Shown: piece after piece, positions 1-9,422 of the stretch | Layout: every line of letters starts with the position of its first letter | Numbering within the stretch: position 1 is the stretch's first letter | NCBI RefSeq assembly: GCF_003355515.1 | Contig: NZ_CP031367.1 | Coordinates: forward strand, 124,001 to 188,000 | Source: Aliarcobacter trophiarum LMG 25534 | GTDB lineage: Bacteria > Campylobacterota > Campylobacteria > Campylobacterales > Arcobacteraceae | Length of the DNA stretch: 64,000 nt | Direction: 5' to 3' | Notes under the pieces: model-generated | Seen by the model: only the letters and a program-made list of their open reading frames with translations | Databases searched by the model: none | What the model was told of the DNA's origin: nothing | Program-made: the position numbers and the translations under genes

Positions 1-1
1 A

Positions 2-1126
2 CTGTGGATTGATAATATAAACCTAAAAAGGGTAGATAATTTTGCGAAGGAGAAGTATTTAAAAGTAGTAGATGATATTTTAAAGAATATAGAGAACAAG
101 AATTATATCAACTCTTTGATGATAAAAAATGATTTAGAACAAGTAACTGTTTTGAATAAAAATGGTTTAGAAACTATATATACACAAGATTCAACATTTG
201 GAAATATCTCTATATTAAAATATAAATCATTAAATAGCTACATTTTAAAAATAAAATATTTAGATGAAGAGTATATCTTTAAAGCTTTAGAGCAAGAGAG
301 TTTAAGTGATAAAACTATTTTAAATATATTGGTATTTTTAGATATTTTTGCCCTTTTATTAATGTTTTTATTTATAATAAAAATTTTAAGTCCACTAAAA
401 ACTATAACAAAAGAGATAAAAGCTTTTTCAAATGGAAATTTATCAACAAGAATAGATATAAAATCAAATGATGAAATAGGTACTTTAGCAAATAGTTTTA
501 ACTTAATGGCAAGTTCTCTTGAAGAGTCTATAAAAACGAGAGAAGAACTACTCCGTGATATTGGGCATGAGTTAAGAACGCCAATAACAAAAGGTAAATT
601 TGCTATAGAGAATATAGATGATTTTTCACAAAAAGAGCTACTTAAAAAGATTTTTTATGATTTAGAGAGATTAACAAATGAGTTAATAGAGCTTGAAAAG
701 CTAAATATCTCAAAGTTAAATTTAACTATTTTTAGTGCAGAAACTTTGATTTTAGACTCCTTAGGGAAGCTTTATTTAGAAGATGAGAGAAAAATAGATA
801 TAAAGATTTCTGAAGATTTCAAAATAGAGGCAGATTTATACTATTTATCAATTGCATTAAAAAATCTTATTGATAATGCATTAAAATATTCGACTTACTT
901 CCCAATCATTATAGAAGTATCTAAAAATGAAATTTCTATTTCAAATAGAGGTGACAAATTAGTAAAAGATTTTGAACATTATTTAAAACCTTTTACTCAA
1001 GAGTTAGCTCAAAGAGATGGTTTTGGATTAGGCTTAAGTATTGTAAAAAAAGTTTTAGATAGACATAATTTTAGACTTCTTTATAGTTTTGAAAAGGGTT
1101 TTAATACTTTTAAAATTCTATTTTAA
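2..1126 (+). CDS. ArsS-like sensor histidine kinase, 5' end outside the window
   Basis: Membrane sensor kinase that should autophosphorylate on histidine and pass phosphate to a response regulator encoded outside the window. The frame is open from base 2, so the Met codon at 116 is internal and 38 further residues are visible before it. After a periplasmic sensor remnant come one transmembrane segment (residues 67-91 counted from the Met at 116), a HAMP linker, an H-box with His151 in HELRTPITKGK, an N-box (NLIDNALKYS) and a GFGLGLS G-box. The HELRTPITKGK form is typical of Campylobacterota ArsS-family kinases, which in Helicobacter sense acid; the stimulus here is unknown. Its 3' end overlaps the convergent pabC-like gene by 17 bases. 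Confidence 0.85.
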   Translation: MWIDNINLKRVDNFAKEKYLKVVDDILKNIENKNYINSLMIKNDLEQVTVLNKNGLETIYTQDSTFGNISILKYKSLNSYILKIKYLDEEYIFKALEQESLSDKTILNILVFLDIFALLLMFLFIIKILSPLKTITKEIKAFSNGNLSTRIDIKSNDEIGTLANSFNLMASSLEESIKTREELLRDIGHELRTPITKGKFAIENIDDFSQKELLKKIFYDLERLTNELIELEKLNISKLNLTIFSAETLILDSLGKLYLEDERKIDIKISEDFKIEADLYYLSIALKNLIDNALKYSTYFPIIIEVSKNEISISNRGDKLVKDFEHYLKPFTQELAQRDGFGLGLSIVKKVLDRHNFRLLYSFEKGFNTFKILF

Positions 1127-1670
1127 ACTCTTTTATCTCATAAAAACCTATCATAGCATTCATAAGTGCAATTTTTGAACTATTTTTCAACATATCTAAA
1201 CTTATATCTTTTTCAAAAATCTCTTTTTGCTCAAGTAGTCTAGCTCTTGAAGTTCCTTCTAATAAGCAATTTTTTGAGGTAATCCAAACTCCATCATAAA
1301 AGATAGCAATATTTGCAATGCTTGTATCTGTAACAATCCCATTTTTAACAATAATTATCTCATCGCAACTATCTTTTTTTAAAAAAAGCTCATCAAGTTT
1401 TTCTCTATTTAGATATTTTTTTGAGTAATTTAAAGTATCATCAAAAACTACCTTAAAGCTTCTTATCTCTCTTCTTTTATAAGGAAAATATTGTACATCT
1501 AGGATCTCATTTTCATTATATATAACTTTACATCGTAAAGTTTCATTAGATATAGGGTTTATATACTCTTGTAAGTTTAGGTTTTTTCCAATAGTTTTTG
1601 CAACTCTTTTTTGGTGATATTTCAAATTAAAAATCTCAAAATCATTACATTTTATTGTTTCAAAAAACAT
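1110..1670 (-). CDS. pabC: Aminodeoxychorismate lyase-like class IV aminotransferase (short form)
   Basis: Probably releases pyruvate from 4-amino-4-deoxychorismate to give p-aminobenzoate for folate, using PLP. The start FETI with a downstream NLKYHQKR matches the class IV aminotransferase N terminus. The YLNR segment carries the likely PLP lysine (KKYLNR), and EGTSRARLL is the family's cofactor-loop motif. At 186 residues it is shorter than E. coli PabC (about 270), but both ends of the fold are recognisable. It is the last gene of a pyrB-pabB-pabC operon, 17 bases after pabB. The pathway assignment rests on that neighbour; a branched-chain or D-amino-acid aminotransferase role is less likely. 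Confidence 0.8.
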   Translation of the reverse strand: MFFETIKCNDFEIFNLKYHQKRVAKTIGKNLNLQEYINPISNETLRCKVIYNENEILDVQYFPYKRREIRSFKVVFDDTLNYSKKYLNREKLDELFLKKDSCDEIIIVKNGIVTDTSIANIAIFYDGVWITSKNCLLEGTSRARLLEQKEIFEKDISLDMLKNSSKIALMNAMIGFYEIKEFKIEF

Positions 1671-1687
1671 CTTTTTATCCTTATATT

Positions 1688-2638
1688 CTAAAATGGCAAA
1701 TAAATTTTATCTATTAGCTCGTTATACTCATCTTTTACAATACTATCACTTGTAATTCCACCACCACTTTTATAAAAAAGTTCATCTTTAATCTTTTCAA
1801 TAAATCTAATAAGTACAAAACTTTGAAGATTTTCTCCATCAAAAATCCCAAAAACTCCACTGTAAAAATCTCTATCATAGTTTTCAATATTTTTTAAAAT
1901 TTCTATTGTAGATTTTTTTGGAGTTCCTGTAATACTTCCAGCTGGAAGAAGGTTTGAAAAAATATCTCCTATTTTTTCTTGCCAATTATTTTGTAAATCT
2001 CCACTTATAAGTGAACTTGTTTGAAGAATTTCACTATTTTTTGTTTTTATCTTACTAAAATCTCTAAATCTCTCAACTTTGATATTTTTTGCAACCTTAC
2101 CTAAATCATTTCTAAGAAGATCAACAACCATAGTGTGTTCAGCTAACTCTTTTTTGTTGTTTAATAAAATCTCTTTGGCATTTTCTAGTTTTGCATCTAT
2201 CGTTCCTTTCATAGGATATGTATAGATTTTATTATCTCTAATATCTACAAATTTTTCAGGGCTAAAACAGACAAAATCTAAATCATCTATTTTTACTCTT
2301 AATTTTAATAAAGAGTTGGCATTTTCATAAATCTCATCTAAACTAAGATTTGTCTCTATTTTTGTTTTTGTAGTTAGATTTAATAAATAGCTATTCCCAC
2401 TTCTTATCTCATCTTGAACTAAATTAAACTTTCTTTCATACTCTTTAAAACTAATTGGATATTTCTTAAAAGTATAATCTTTGGTATATATTTGATTTTT
2501 ATTAGATATTTTAAATTGTATATTTTTTTGGCAGTTATCTAGTTTTTTTATATAGAAATTATTTAGATTATAAGAGATTAAAAATAAAAAAGGCTCTTTT
2601 GAAGAGCCAAATTTATTCAAAATATCTTTAAGTTCCAA
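1688..2638 (-). CDS. pabB: Aminodeoxychorismate synthase component I
   Basis: Chorismate-binding enzyme that aminates chorismate to 4-amino-4-deoxychorismate for folate synthesis, normally with a PabA glutaminase subunit. The C-terminal two-thirds is the chorismate-binding domain, with PAGSITGTPKKSTIEIL, YSGVFGIFDG and a C-terminal KSGGGITSDS motif. At 316 residues it lacks most of the N-terminal domain of the longer E. coli protein. The start codon is TTG, six bases after the pyrB stop, so translation is probably coupled to pyrB. PabC follows directly, which supports PabB over the paralogous TrpE. Confidence 0.9.
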   Translation of the reverse strand: MELKDILNKFGSSKEPFLFLISYNLNNFYIKKLDNCQKNIQFKISNKNQIYTKDYTFKKYPISFKEYERKFNLVQDEIRSGNSYLLNLTTKTKIETNLSLDEIYENANSLLKLRVKIDDLDFVCFSPEKFVDIRDNKIYTYPMKGTIDAKLENAKEILLNNKKELAEHTMVVDLLRNDLGKVAKNIKVERFRDFSKIKTKNSEILQTSSLISGDLQNNWQEKIGDIFSNLLPAGSITGTPKKSTIEILKNIENYDRDFYSGVFGIFDGENLQSFVLIRFIEKIKDELFYKSGGGITSDSIVKDEYNELIDKIYLPF

Positions 2639-2644
2639 AAAGAT

Positions 2645-3529
2645 TTACTTATCCTCTAGAATTAATTTTTTCAAAATTGCAGCTCTTATTGCAACACCAT
2701 TTGTAACTTGTTCTAAAACTTTACATCTAGGGTGTTTTAAAACTTCATCAGTAATATCAATATTTCTATTTACAGGACCTGGATGTAGAAGTAAAAACTC
2801 TTTTCTCTCCATTAATTCACTTGTAATACAAAAATCTTTTGCATACTCTTGAAGTGATTCAAAATATGTGATATTGTGACGTTCAAGTTGGCTTCTTAGG
2901 CTCATTACAATATCCATATCATCAACTATTTCAGATATTGAGTCAAACTGTTTGAACTCATCACCTTCATATTTAAAACAATCAGGTGCAACTAAATTTA
3001 CATCTATTCCAAATCTAGGCAACAATCTTCTATTGCTTCCAGCAACTCTTGAGTTTCGTACATCTCCAACAATTGCTATTTTCTTTCCTTCAGTATCTCC
3101 ATCAAAATATTCAGTAATTGTAAATAGATCTAAAAGAGCTTGAGTTGGATGAGAGTGTCTTCCATCTCCTGCATTTATTATTGGACAAGAAACATATCCA
3201 ATTAAACTCTCTGGAAGACCATGAACACTGTGTCTAATAATAATTGCATCTGGATTCATAGCATTTATATTTGCAACTGTATCGTACATTGTTTCACCTT
3301 TTTTTTGTGAAGATGTACCAACATCAAGATTTATAACTTCAGCACCTAATCTTTTTGCAGCTATTTCAAAAGAGCTTCTTGTTCTTGTAGAATTTTCAAA
3401 AAAAAGTGTAACAATAATTTTACCCTCTAAAATCCTACTAAATTTAATATTTTTAAACTCTCTAGCATCATCAAAAATTTCAAGTATCTCTTCTTTTGTA
3501 AAATCGGAAGTTCTAATAAGGTGTTTCAT
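2645..3529 (-). CDS. pyrB: Aspartate carbamoyltransferase catalytic chain
   Basis: Catalyses carbamoyl phosphate + L-aspartate to N-carbamoyl-aspartate, the committed step of pyrimidine synthesis, in the cytoplasm. It shows the carbamoyl-phosphate site FFENSTRTRSSFE near residue 45, the HPTQALLDL aspartate/carbamoyl-phosphate segment, and LLHPGPVNRN near the C terminus. Length 294 is normal for the chain. No regulatory pyrI gene is adjacent. It is the first gene of the operon with pabB and pabC, transcribed away from the fatty acid isomerase gene. Confidence 0.97.
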   Translation of the reverse strand: MKHLIRTSDFTKEEILEIFDDAREFKNIKFSRILEGKIIVTLFFENSTRTRSSFEIAAKRLGAEVINLDVGTSSQKKGETMYDTVANINAMNPDAIIIRHSVHGLPESLIGYVSCPIINAGDGRHSHPTQALLDLFTITEYFDGDTEGKKIAIVGDVRNSRVAGSNRRLLPRFGIDVNLVAPDCFKYEGDEFKQFDSISEIVDDMDIVMSLRSQLERHNITYFESLQEYAKDFCITSELMERKEFLLLHPGPVNRNIDITDEVLKHPRCKVLEQVTNGVAIRAAILKKLILEDK

Positions 3530-3592
3530 CTAATTTTCCTTTCATTTTAGTTTGGAATATTAGCAAAAAGCACTTTAAAAATAAAATTTTTG

Positions 3593-3598
3593 TATAAT
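3593..3598 (+). promoter_or_regulatory. Candidate -10 element for the cti gene
   Basis: TATAAT preceded by TG (extended -10 form), 31 bases before the cti ATG in the 100-base divergent gap between pyrB and cti. No clear -35 is visible, which is usual for the main sigma factor of this phylum. An A/G-rich ribosome site (aaaaaggg) lies between it and the start codon. Confidence 0.5.
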
Positions 3599-3629
3599 CA
3601 AAGAATTTTGTTTAAAAAGGGAAATTGAT

Positions 3630-5969
3630 ATGAAATTTCAGATATTGATTGTATTGATTTTTTCAGCTATTTTTTTTGGATGTTCAAGTAAACCATTAGA
3701 CCCTGTAGTTTTTGATAAGGTAGATAGAGAAATATCTTATACAAAAGATATAAAACCTATTTTAGATAATCGTTGTGTATCTTGTCACTCTTGCTACAAT
3801 TCACCTTGTCAATTAAAAATGGAGAGTTTTGATGGGCTTGATAGAGGTTCCACAAAAGAGCTAGTTTATGATACTAGATTACGAGCTATAGATCCTACAA
3901 GGCTTTTTATAGATGCATCAAATACGAATGATTGGAGAAAAAAAGGTTTTGTCTCTGTAACAGACAAACTAGAAGAACATAATGCTTCTATTATGATGCA
4001 ATTTCTTTTTGAAAAAGATAGAAACCCAAAAAATATTGGTAATTATTCGCCTGAAACTGATAAGTTAACTTGTGCAAAAGATAAAGAGGAGTTAGAAGAT
4101 TTCTTTGATGATAATCCACATAAAGCTATGCCTTATGGTTTTCCTGCAATTTCAAAAGATGAGTATAATATTCTTATGACATGGCTAGATAATGGTGCTA
4201 TTGATGATACTAAAAGAGATATAAGCACAGATTTTGAAAAAAAACAGATAAAAAAATTTGAAGATTTTCTAAATAACAAAAATATAAAAAATATTGTAAC
4301 AGCAAGATATATATATGAACATATTTTTTTGGCACATATCTATTTTGATGAAGCTAGTGGAAACTTCTTTGAGCTAATTCGTTCTAGTACTCCTAGTGGA
4401 GAAGAACCAGAAATTATAGCAACTAGATTTCCATATGATGAGATAAAAAAACCATTTTATTATAGATTAAAAAAGGTTGAAGGTACAATTGTACATAAAA
4501 CTCATATGCCATATAAAATAGACGATGATAAGCTGAAATTTTATAATGATATTTTTATAAAACCAAATTGGGAAGAAGAGCCATATATTATCTCATATTT
4601 TGAAGATAATGCTTCAAATGCACTAGAAGTATTTAAACAAATTCCTGCAATTAGTAGATATGAATTTTTATTAAAAGATGTATATTTCTTTGTAAATAGC
4701 TTCATAAAAGGACCTGTATGTAAAGGGCAGATTGCTTTAAATGTTATTCAAGACCATTTTTGGGTTGCTTTTATGGATCCAAAATATGATTTGAGTGTTA
4801 TTAATAAAAGATTTTTGGAAGATAACTTTAAATATTTAAGAGTTCCAAATCAGTTAGGAGAAGATCCTACTCTATTTACAACCTTTAAAGCTTTGGGATA
4901 TGAAAAAGAGACAAAAGCATATCAAAAATATAGAGCAGATATTTATCAAAAATATTATCAAGATGGAATGAAATTGGAGTATATTAGAAAAAGTAATAAT
5001 AAAGAGCTTAATGATTCTATATTAACAGTTTATAGACACTATGACTCAGCATCTTTGCATTATGGAGCATTAGGGAGTATTCCTAAAACCCTTTGGGTTA
5101 TTGACTTTCCTCTTTTAGAGAGGATTTACTACTCTTTAGTTGCTGGTTTTGATGTTTTTGGGAATACTGCTCATCAGCTACTTGTAAGAACTCATATGGA
5201 TAGATTAAGAGTTGAAGGGGAGAGTAATTTTTTAGAGTTTTTACCACAAAAGAGCAGACTTAATTATTTTAACTCATGGTACATTGGTTGGTTAGCAAAA
5301 TATCTTACAGTATATACTCCATCACAAAATGAAACAGGAATAAAGTACTACTCAAATGATTACAAATATGAGTTCTCAAATATGTTAATTGATTATACAA
5401 AGACAAAGAGAGATAAGATAAATTTTATAGAAAACTGGTATAAACCAACTCCTTTAAAAGAGGTTTATAATACAAAAGAGGAGATAGAAGAGAGCTTTAA
5501 ATCTTTAGCTGCTCCAAATAGTACAAAGATTACAAAACATTTTACAGATAAAGATGCAAATGCTGTTTTAATTAGAATTATTATGAATAATGGTGAAAAT
5601 TTCACCTACTCAATGATTGTAAATAGATGGCATGATAATGTAGCATTAATGTTTGATGAAGAGTCTAGGCTAGACCCTACAAAAGATGATATAGATTTTA
5701 TTGAAGGGTTCATAAGTTCGTATCCTAGCCTTTTTATTGTGTTAAAACAAGATGAATTACCAGACTTCTTTAATACTATAAAGAATTATGAAAGTAAGAT
5801 AAAATTAAAAGAGCAAATTAGGGATTATGCTATAAACAGAGGAAATCCTGATTTTTGGAAGCACTTTGATTGGTTTAATAATGAATTTAGAAAATCTAAT
5901 CCTTTAAATTATGGATTATTTGATTTAAATAGATATTATATAACAGTAATAGATGAAAGTAATGAGTGA
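3630..5969 (+). CDS. cti: Fatty acid cis/trans isomerase (heme lipoprotein)
   Basis: Converts cis-unsaturated acyl chains of membrane phospholipids to trans in place, a fast response to solvents or heat known mainly from Pseudomonas and Vibrio. The protein starts with a lipoprotein signal (lipobox ending at Cys18, FFGC) and carries a single CVSCH heme c motif at residues 49-53, the cytochrome-like signature of the family. Length 779 matches family members. It stands alone with its own promoter. The periplasmic location follows from the signal sequence and covalent heme. It is not a classical cytochrome, because only one heme motif precedes about 700 residues of isomerase-type sequence. Confidence 0.88.
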   Translation: MKFQILIVLIFSAIFFGCSSKPLDPVVFDKVDREISYTKDIKPILDNRCVSCHSCYNSPCQLKMESFDGLDRGSTKELVYDTRLRAIDPTRLFIDASNTNDWRKKGFVSVTDKLEEHNASIMMQFLFEKDRNPKNIGNYSPETDKLTCAKDKEELEDFFDDNPHKAMPYGFPAISKDEYNILMTWLDNGAIDDTKRDISTDFEKKQIKKFEDFLNNKNIKNIVTARYIYEHIFLAHIYFDEASGNFFELIRSSTPSGEEPEIIATRFPYDEIKKPFYYRLKKVEGTIVHKTHMPYKIDDDKLKFYNDIFIKPNWEEEPYIISYFEDNASNALEVFKQIPAISRYEFLLKDVYFFVNSFIKGPVCKGQIALNVIQDHFWVAFMDPKYDLSVINKRFLEDNFKYLRVPNQLGEDPTLFTTFKALGYEKETKAYQKYRADIYQKYYQDGMKLEYIRKSNNKELNDSILTVYRHYDSASLHYGALGSIPKTLWVIDFPLLERIYYSLVAGFDVFGNTAHQLLVRTHMDRLRVEGESNFLEFLPQKSRLNYFNSWYIGWLAKYLTVYTPSQNETGIKYYSNDYKYEFSNMLIDYTKTKRDKINFIENWYKPTPLKEVYNTKEEIEESFKSLAAPNSTKITKHFTDKDANAVLIRIIMNNGENFTYSMIVNRWHDNVALMFDEESRLDPTKDDIDFIEGFISSYPSLFIVLKQDELPDFFNTIKNYESKIKLKEQIRDYAINRGNPDFWKHFDWFNNEFRKSNPLNYGLFDLNRYYITVIDESNE

Positions 5970-6020
5970 TAATTTAACTATTTGTAGTTATAATTTAAAA
6001 AAGAATTTATAGGAAAAGAT

Positions 6021-7211
6021 ATGAAAGAGATAGAGAAAATTGATAAAGATTATGTGCTTCATACATATGCAAGAAACTATGTAAACTTTAAAAAGGGTAA
6101 AAATGCCACACTTTATGATGATACAAACAAAGATTATATAGATTTTACATCTGGAATTGGAGTTGTAAGTGTAGGGCATGGAAATCAAAGAGTCGCTCAA
6201 AGAATTTTTGAACAAGTTTCAAACCTGACACACACTTCAAATTTGTATGCAATAGAGCCTCAAGCTCTTTTGGCAAAGAAAATAAAAGAGCTATCTTCTT
6301 ATGATGTGAGAACATTTTTTGCAAATAGTGGAGCTGAAGCAAATGAAGCAGCTATAAAAATAGCTAGAACTTATGGTGAGCAAAATTTTGAAAAGAAAAG
6401 ATATAAGATTATAACTTTAGAGAACTCATTTCATGGAAGAACAATAACAACAGTAAAAGCAACAGGACAGAGCTCTTTTCATCAAAGCAAATTTGCTCCA
6501 TATCCAGAGGGTTTTTCATTTAATGCAATAGATGATATTTATAACTCAATAGATGATGAAACAGTTGCTGTTATGATTGAGTTAGTACAAGGAGAAGGTG
6601 GAGTTTATCCATTTCCTAAAGATAAAATAGAAGAACTAGCAAAGTTTTTAAAAGCAAATAAAATATTATTAATAATAGATGAGGTTCAAACAGGAGTTTA
6701 CAGAACTGGAGAGTTCTTGGCTTCAAATTTATATGATATAGAGCCAGATATTATAACTTTGGCGAAAGGTCTTGGTGGAGGAGTTCCAATAGGTGCCGTT
6801 TTAACAATACACAAAGATATTTGGGGTGCTGGTGACCATGGAAGTACTTTTGGTGGAAACTATCTAGTTACAAGTGCTGGTTTAGAAGTTTTAGATATTT
6901 TGGAGAACTACAAAGATAGTGGAAAATTAGACGAAACTATTATTTACTTTACAAAAAAATTAGATGAGCTTTATGAGAAAAATAGAGATATTTTTCTAGC
7001 TCATGTTGGTTTAGGACTGATGAGAGGTTTAAGAGTAAAAGATGCAGACACTTTAGCAAGCTTAATCAAAATAGCATTTGAAGAGGGAGTTATGGTTCTA
7101 AAATCTGGAAATAATACCCTTAGATTTTTACCAGTTTTAACTATTTTTAAAAGTGAGATAGATGAAGGATTTGTAAGACTTCAAGCTGCAATAGACAAAA
7201 TAAAAGCTTAA
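6021..7211 (+). CDS. argD: Acetylornithine aminotransferase
   Basis: PLP enzyme of arginine synthesis: N-acetylglutamate semialdehyde + glutamate to N-acetylornithine. It is a class III aminotransferase of 396 residues with NSGAEANEAAIKIAR near residue 103, SFHGRT, the LIIDEVQTGVYRTG aspartate segment, and the PLP lysine in ITLAKGLGGGVPIGA. In many bacteria ArgD also serves as succinyldiaminopimelate aminotransferase in lysine synthesis, so a dual role is possible. It lies 51 bases after cti with its own ribosome site (agga), and is followed by a strong bidirectional terminator. Confidence 0.93.
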   Translation: MKEIEKIDKDYVLHTYARNYVNFKKGKNATLYDDTNKDYIDFTSGIGVVSVGHGNQRVAQRIFEQVSNLTHTSNLYAIEPQALLAKKIKELSSYDVRTFFANSGAEANEAAIKIARTYGEQNFEKKRYKIITLENSFHGRTITTVKATGQSSFHQSKFAPYPEGFSFNAIDDIYNSIDDETVAVMIELVQGEGGVYPFPKDKIEELAKFLKANKILLIIDEVQTGVYRTGEFLASNLYDIEPDIITLAKGLGGGVPIGAVLTIHKDIWGAGDHGSTFGGNYLVTSAGLEVLDILENYKDSGKLDETIIYFTKKLDELYEKNRDIFLAHVGLGLMRGLRVKDADTLASLIKIAFEEGVMVLKSGNNTLRFLPVLTIFKSEIDEGFVRLQAAIDKIKA

Positions 7212-7235
7212 ATAAGTTTTAGTTTTTAACTAAGA

Positions 7236-7261
7236 AAAACTGAGATTAAAATCTCAGTTTT
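7236..7261. terminator. Bidirectional intrinsic terminator between argD and lspA
   Basis: An 11-bp perfect stem (aaaactgagat / atctcagtttt) with a TAAA loop lies between two convergent genes. T-rich tracts follow on both strands, so it can end transcription of both argD and the glmM-lspA operon. Confidence 0.85.
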
Positions 7262-7280
7262 AATTATTTTAAAAGTTGAG

Positions 7281-7736
7281 CTATATGTTTTTTTGTTTTC
7301 TGCTCTCTTTTATCTGCATAATTATAATAATAACAACTGCCAAATCTATCATTACATCTGCAAAATTAAAAATAGCAAACTCAAACATATAGTGCCAATA
7401 AAAATAATCAACAACAGCTCCATATGTAAATCTATCCAAAATATTTGATAAACCACCAGCATATAAAAGAGCAATTGGAATATGGTATTTATAAAAAATA
7501 TCTCTATTTTTGAGAAGATAAATTGTTCCAATAATAACTATAAAAAGTTGAATATATTTTAGATATTCAGCTAAAAAAGAGAGCATAGAGAAAGCAACAC
7601 CATAGTTGTATGCAAGTTTTAAGCTCATTACACTGCCATTTGCATCCCATCCTAGATTTGCAAAACCATATTTAACTATTTGATCTATAATAAAAATAGA
7701 TATAAATATAAAAAAGGCTATTTTAAACTGTCTCAT
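7281..7736 (-). CDS. lspA: Lipoprotein signal peptidase (signal peptidase II)
   Basis: Inner-membrane aspartyl protease that cleaves prolipoprotein signal peptides ahead of the lipidated cysteine. The 151-residue protein has four membrane segments and both catalytic motifs: NILDRFTYGAVVDY and FNFADVMIDLAV, each giving one active-site aspartate. The N-terminal helix is followed by the typical YNYGVAFS segment. It follows glmM by four bases on the same strand. Substrates encoded in this window include Cti, FlgH and the META-domain lipoprotein. Confidence 0.95.
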   Translation of the reverse strand: MRQFKIAFFIFISIFIIDQIVKYGFANLGWDANGSVMSLKLAYNYGVAFSMLSFLAEYLKYIQLFIVIIGTIYLLKNRDIFYKYHIPIALLYAGGLSNILDRFTYGAVVDYFYWHYMFEFAIFNFADVMIDLAVVIIIIMQIKESRKQKNI

Positions 7737-7740
7737 AAAT

Positions 7741-9075
7741 TTATAGTGCTTTTTTGAAAAAATCTATTAATATTTGCATAGAGTTTTCTACATCTTTTTT
7801 ATTTTTCCCCTCAAGTAAAAGTCTGATTTTATTCTCTGTTCCTGAGTATCTAATCAAATCTCTAATTCCTTTTTCTCTGATTGGTTTTAAAATTTCATCT
7901 AAACCTTTTATATCTTTTAGAGGGATTTTCTCATTTACTTTCATATTGTGTAATATTTGAGGATATAGAGTAAATGGATTTAAAACTTCACTAGCTTTTT
8001 TATTTGATTTTATTATTAAAGCCAAAACTTGAAGAGCTGAAGCCAAACCATCTCCTGTTTTAGCAACATCAGAGAAGATAATATGTCCACTTTGTTCTCC
8101 TCCAAAATTTAGACCATTTTGCTTCATTATGTCAAGAACATATTTGTCTCCAACATCACTTCTTAAAAGTTTTATTTGATGTTTTTCTAAATAATCCTCT
8201 AAGGCTTTATTTGACATAACAGTTGCAACACAAGAAGAGTGTTTTAGTAAATTCTCATCTTTTAAGTAAACACTTAAAGCTCCTAAAAGCTTATCTCCAT
8301 CAACAATATCACCTTTTTCATCTATTACAACCAGTCTATCTGCATCACCATCAAGAGCTAGTCCAATATCAGCTCTATATTCAAGAACTTGTTTTGCTAC
8401 ATTTTCAGGATGCATAGCTCCACAATTATCATTTATGTTAAAACCATTTGGTTTATTATTTATTGTAATTACATCAGCTCCAAGCTCTTCAAGAATTGTT
8501 GGAGCAACTTTGTATGCTGCACCATTTGCACAATCAAGAACAATTCTAAGACCTTTTAGAGTTAAATCTTTTGGAAAAGAACTTTTAATTACAACTATAT
8601 ATCTTCCAATAACATCATCTATTCTTTTAGATGAACCAATATTTAGCCCTGTTGCTTGCTCGTTAGTTAGCAGTTCATCATTTCTAAAAATCTTCTCAAT
8701 CTCTTTTTCACTTTCAACACTTAGTTTATTACCATGATTATCGAAAAATTTTATTCCATTATCTTCAAAAGGATTGTGTGAAGCACTAATCATAATTCCA
8801 GCATCACATCTCATACTTTCAGTTAAATATGCAATTGCAGGTGTTGGCATAGGTCCAATTTGAATTACATTATAACCAACAGAAGTAAGACCACTTACTA
8901 GTGCATTTTCAATCATATAACCACTTCTTCTAGTGTCTTTTCCTACAAGAATTTTATTTGTAGTTGAGTGTTTCCTAAAATAAATCCCAGCTGCTTGAGC
9001 TAGTTTTATCACAGTTATAACATCCAAAAACTCTCCAGCTTTTCCTCTAACTCCGTCTGTTCCAAATAGTTTCAT
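7741..9075 (-). CDS. glmM: Phosphoglucosamine mutase
   Basis: Interconverts glucosamine-6-phosphate and glucosamine-1-phosphate for UDP-GlcNAc, peptidoglycan and LPS synthesis. It is an alpha-D-phosphohexomutase of 444 residues: the active-site serine loop [15 protein letters not shown] lies near residue 97, the metal-binding loop DGDADR near 240, the sugar-binding GGEQSGHI near 325, and the phosphate-binding [10 protein letters not shown] near 410. First gene of the glmM-lspA operon, divergent from rpsT. Confidence 0.96.
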   Translation of the reverse strand: MKLFGTDGVRGKAGEFLDVITVIKLAQAAGIYFRKHSTTNKILVGKDTRRSGYMIENALVSGLTSVGYNVIQIGPMPTPAIAYLTESMRCDAGIMISASHNPFEDNGIKFFDNHGNKLSVESEKEIEKIFRNDELLTNEQATGLNIGSSKRIDDVIGRYIVVIKSSFPKDLTLKGLRIVLDCANGAAYKVAPTILEELGADVITINNKPNGFNINDNCGAMHPENVAKQVLEYRADIGLALDGDADRLVVIDEKGDIVDGDKLLGALSVYLKDENLLKHSSCVATVMSNKALEDYLEKHQIKLLRSDVGDKYVLDIMKQNGLNFGGEQSGHIIFSDVAKTGDGLASALQVLALIIKSNKKASEVLNPFTLYPQILHNMKVNEKIPLKDIKGLDEILKPIREKGIRDLIRYSGTENKIRLLLEGKNKKDVENSMQILIDFFKKAL

Positions 9076-9113
9076 TAAATCTTCCTAAAATTAAACTCTA
9101 TTTAAGTTATTTT

Positions 9114-9129
9114 GGATAGTATTCTATCC
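9114..9129 (+). promoter_or_regulatory. Hairpin in the rpsT leader
   Basis: A perfect 6-bp stem (GGATAG / CTATCC, TATT loop) lies 30 bases before the rpsT start. There is no following T-run, so it is not a terminator. It may be part of the promoter or of an S20 leader used for autoregulation; the sequence alone does not decide. Confidence 0.35.
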
Positions 9130-9158
9130 TTTAAAAATTTATAAAGAGGTTAAATAAA

Positions 9159-9419
9159 ATGGCAAATCATAAATCTTCTGAGAAGAGAGCTAGACAAACA
9201 TTAGTAAAAACTATAAGAAATAGATTTTACAAAACAAGAATTAAAAACATCACTAAAGATGTTATAACAGCAGTAGAAAGTGCTGATAAAGAAAAAGCAG
9301 TAGTTGCTATGAAAGTTGCAAATAAATACTTACATCACTGTGTTTCAAAAGGTATTTTAGCAAAAGGTACAGCTTCTAGAAAAGTAAGCAGACTTCAATT
9401 AAAAGTTAATGCTATATAA
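9159..9419 (+). CDS. rpsT: 30S ribosomal protein S20
   Basis: Small-subunit protein that binds 16S rRNA at the base of the body. It is 86 residues, lysine-rich, starts [13 protein letters not shown] and has the conserved helical segment [25 protein letters not shown]. prfA begins four bases after its stop, so the two are cotranscribed. A GAGG ribosome site lies before the start. Confidence 0.97.
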   Translation: MANHKSSEKRARQTLVKTIRNRFYKTRIKNITKDVITAVESADKEKAVVAMKVANKYLHHCVSKGILAKGTASRKVSRLQLKVNAI

Positions 9420-9422
9420 TTT

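Noticed and set aside
8435-8737. 100-codon ORF antisense to glmM
   Set aside because: Lies wholly inside a well-conserved gene in the opposite frame; no ribosome site; serine/leucine-rich shadow composition.
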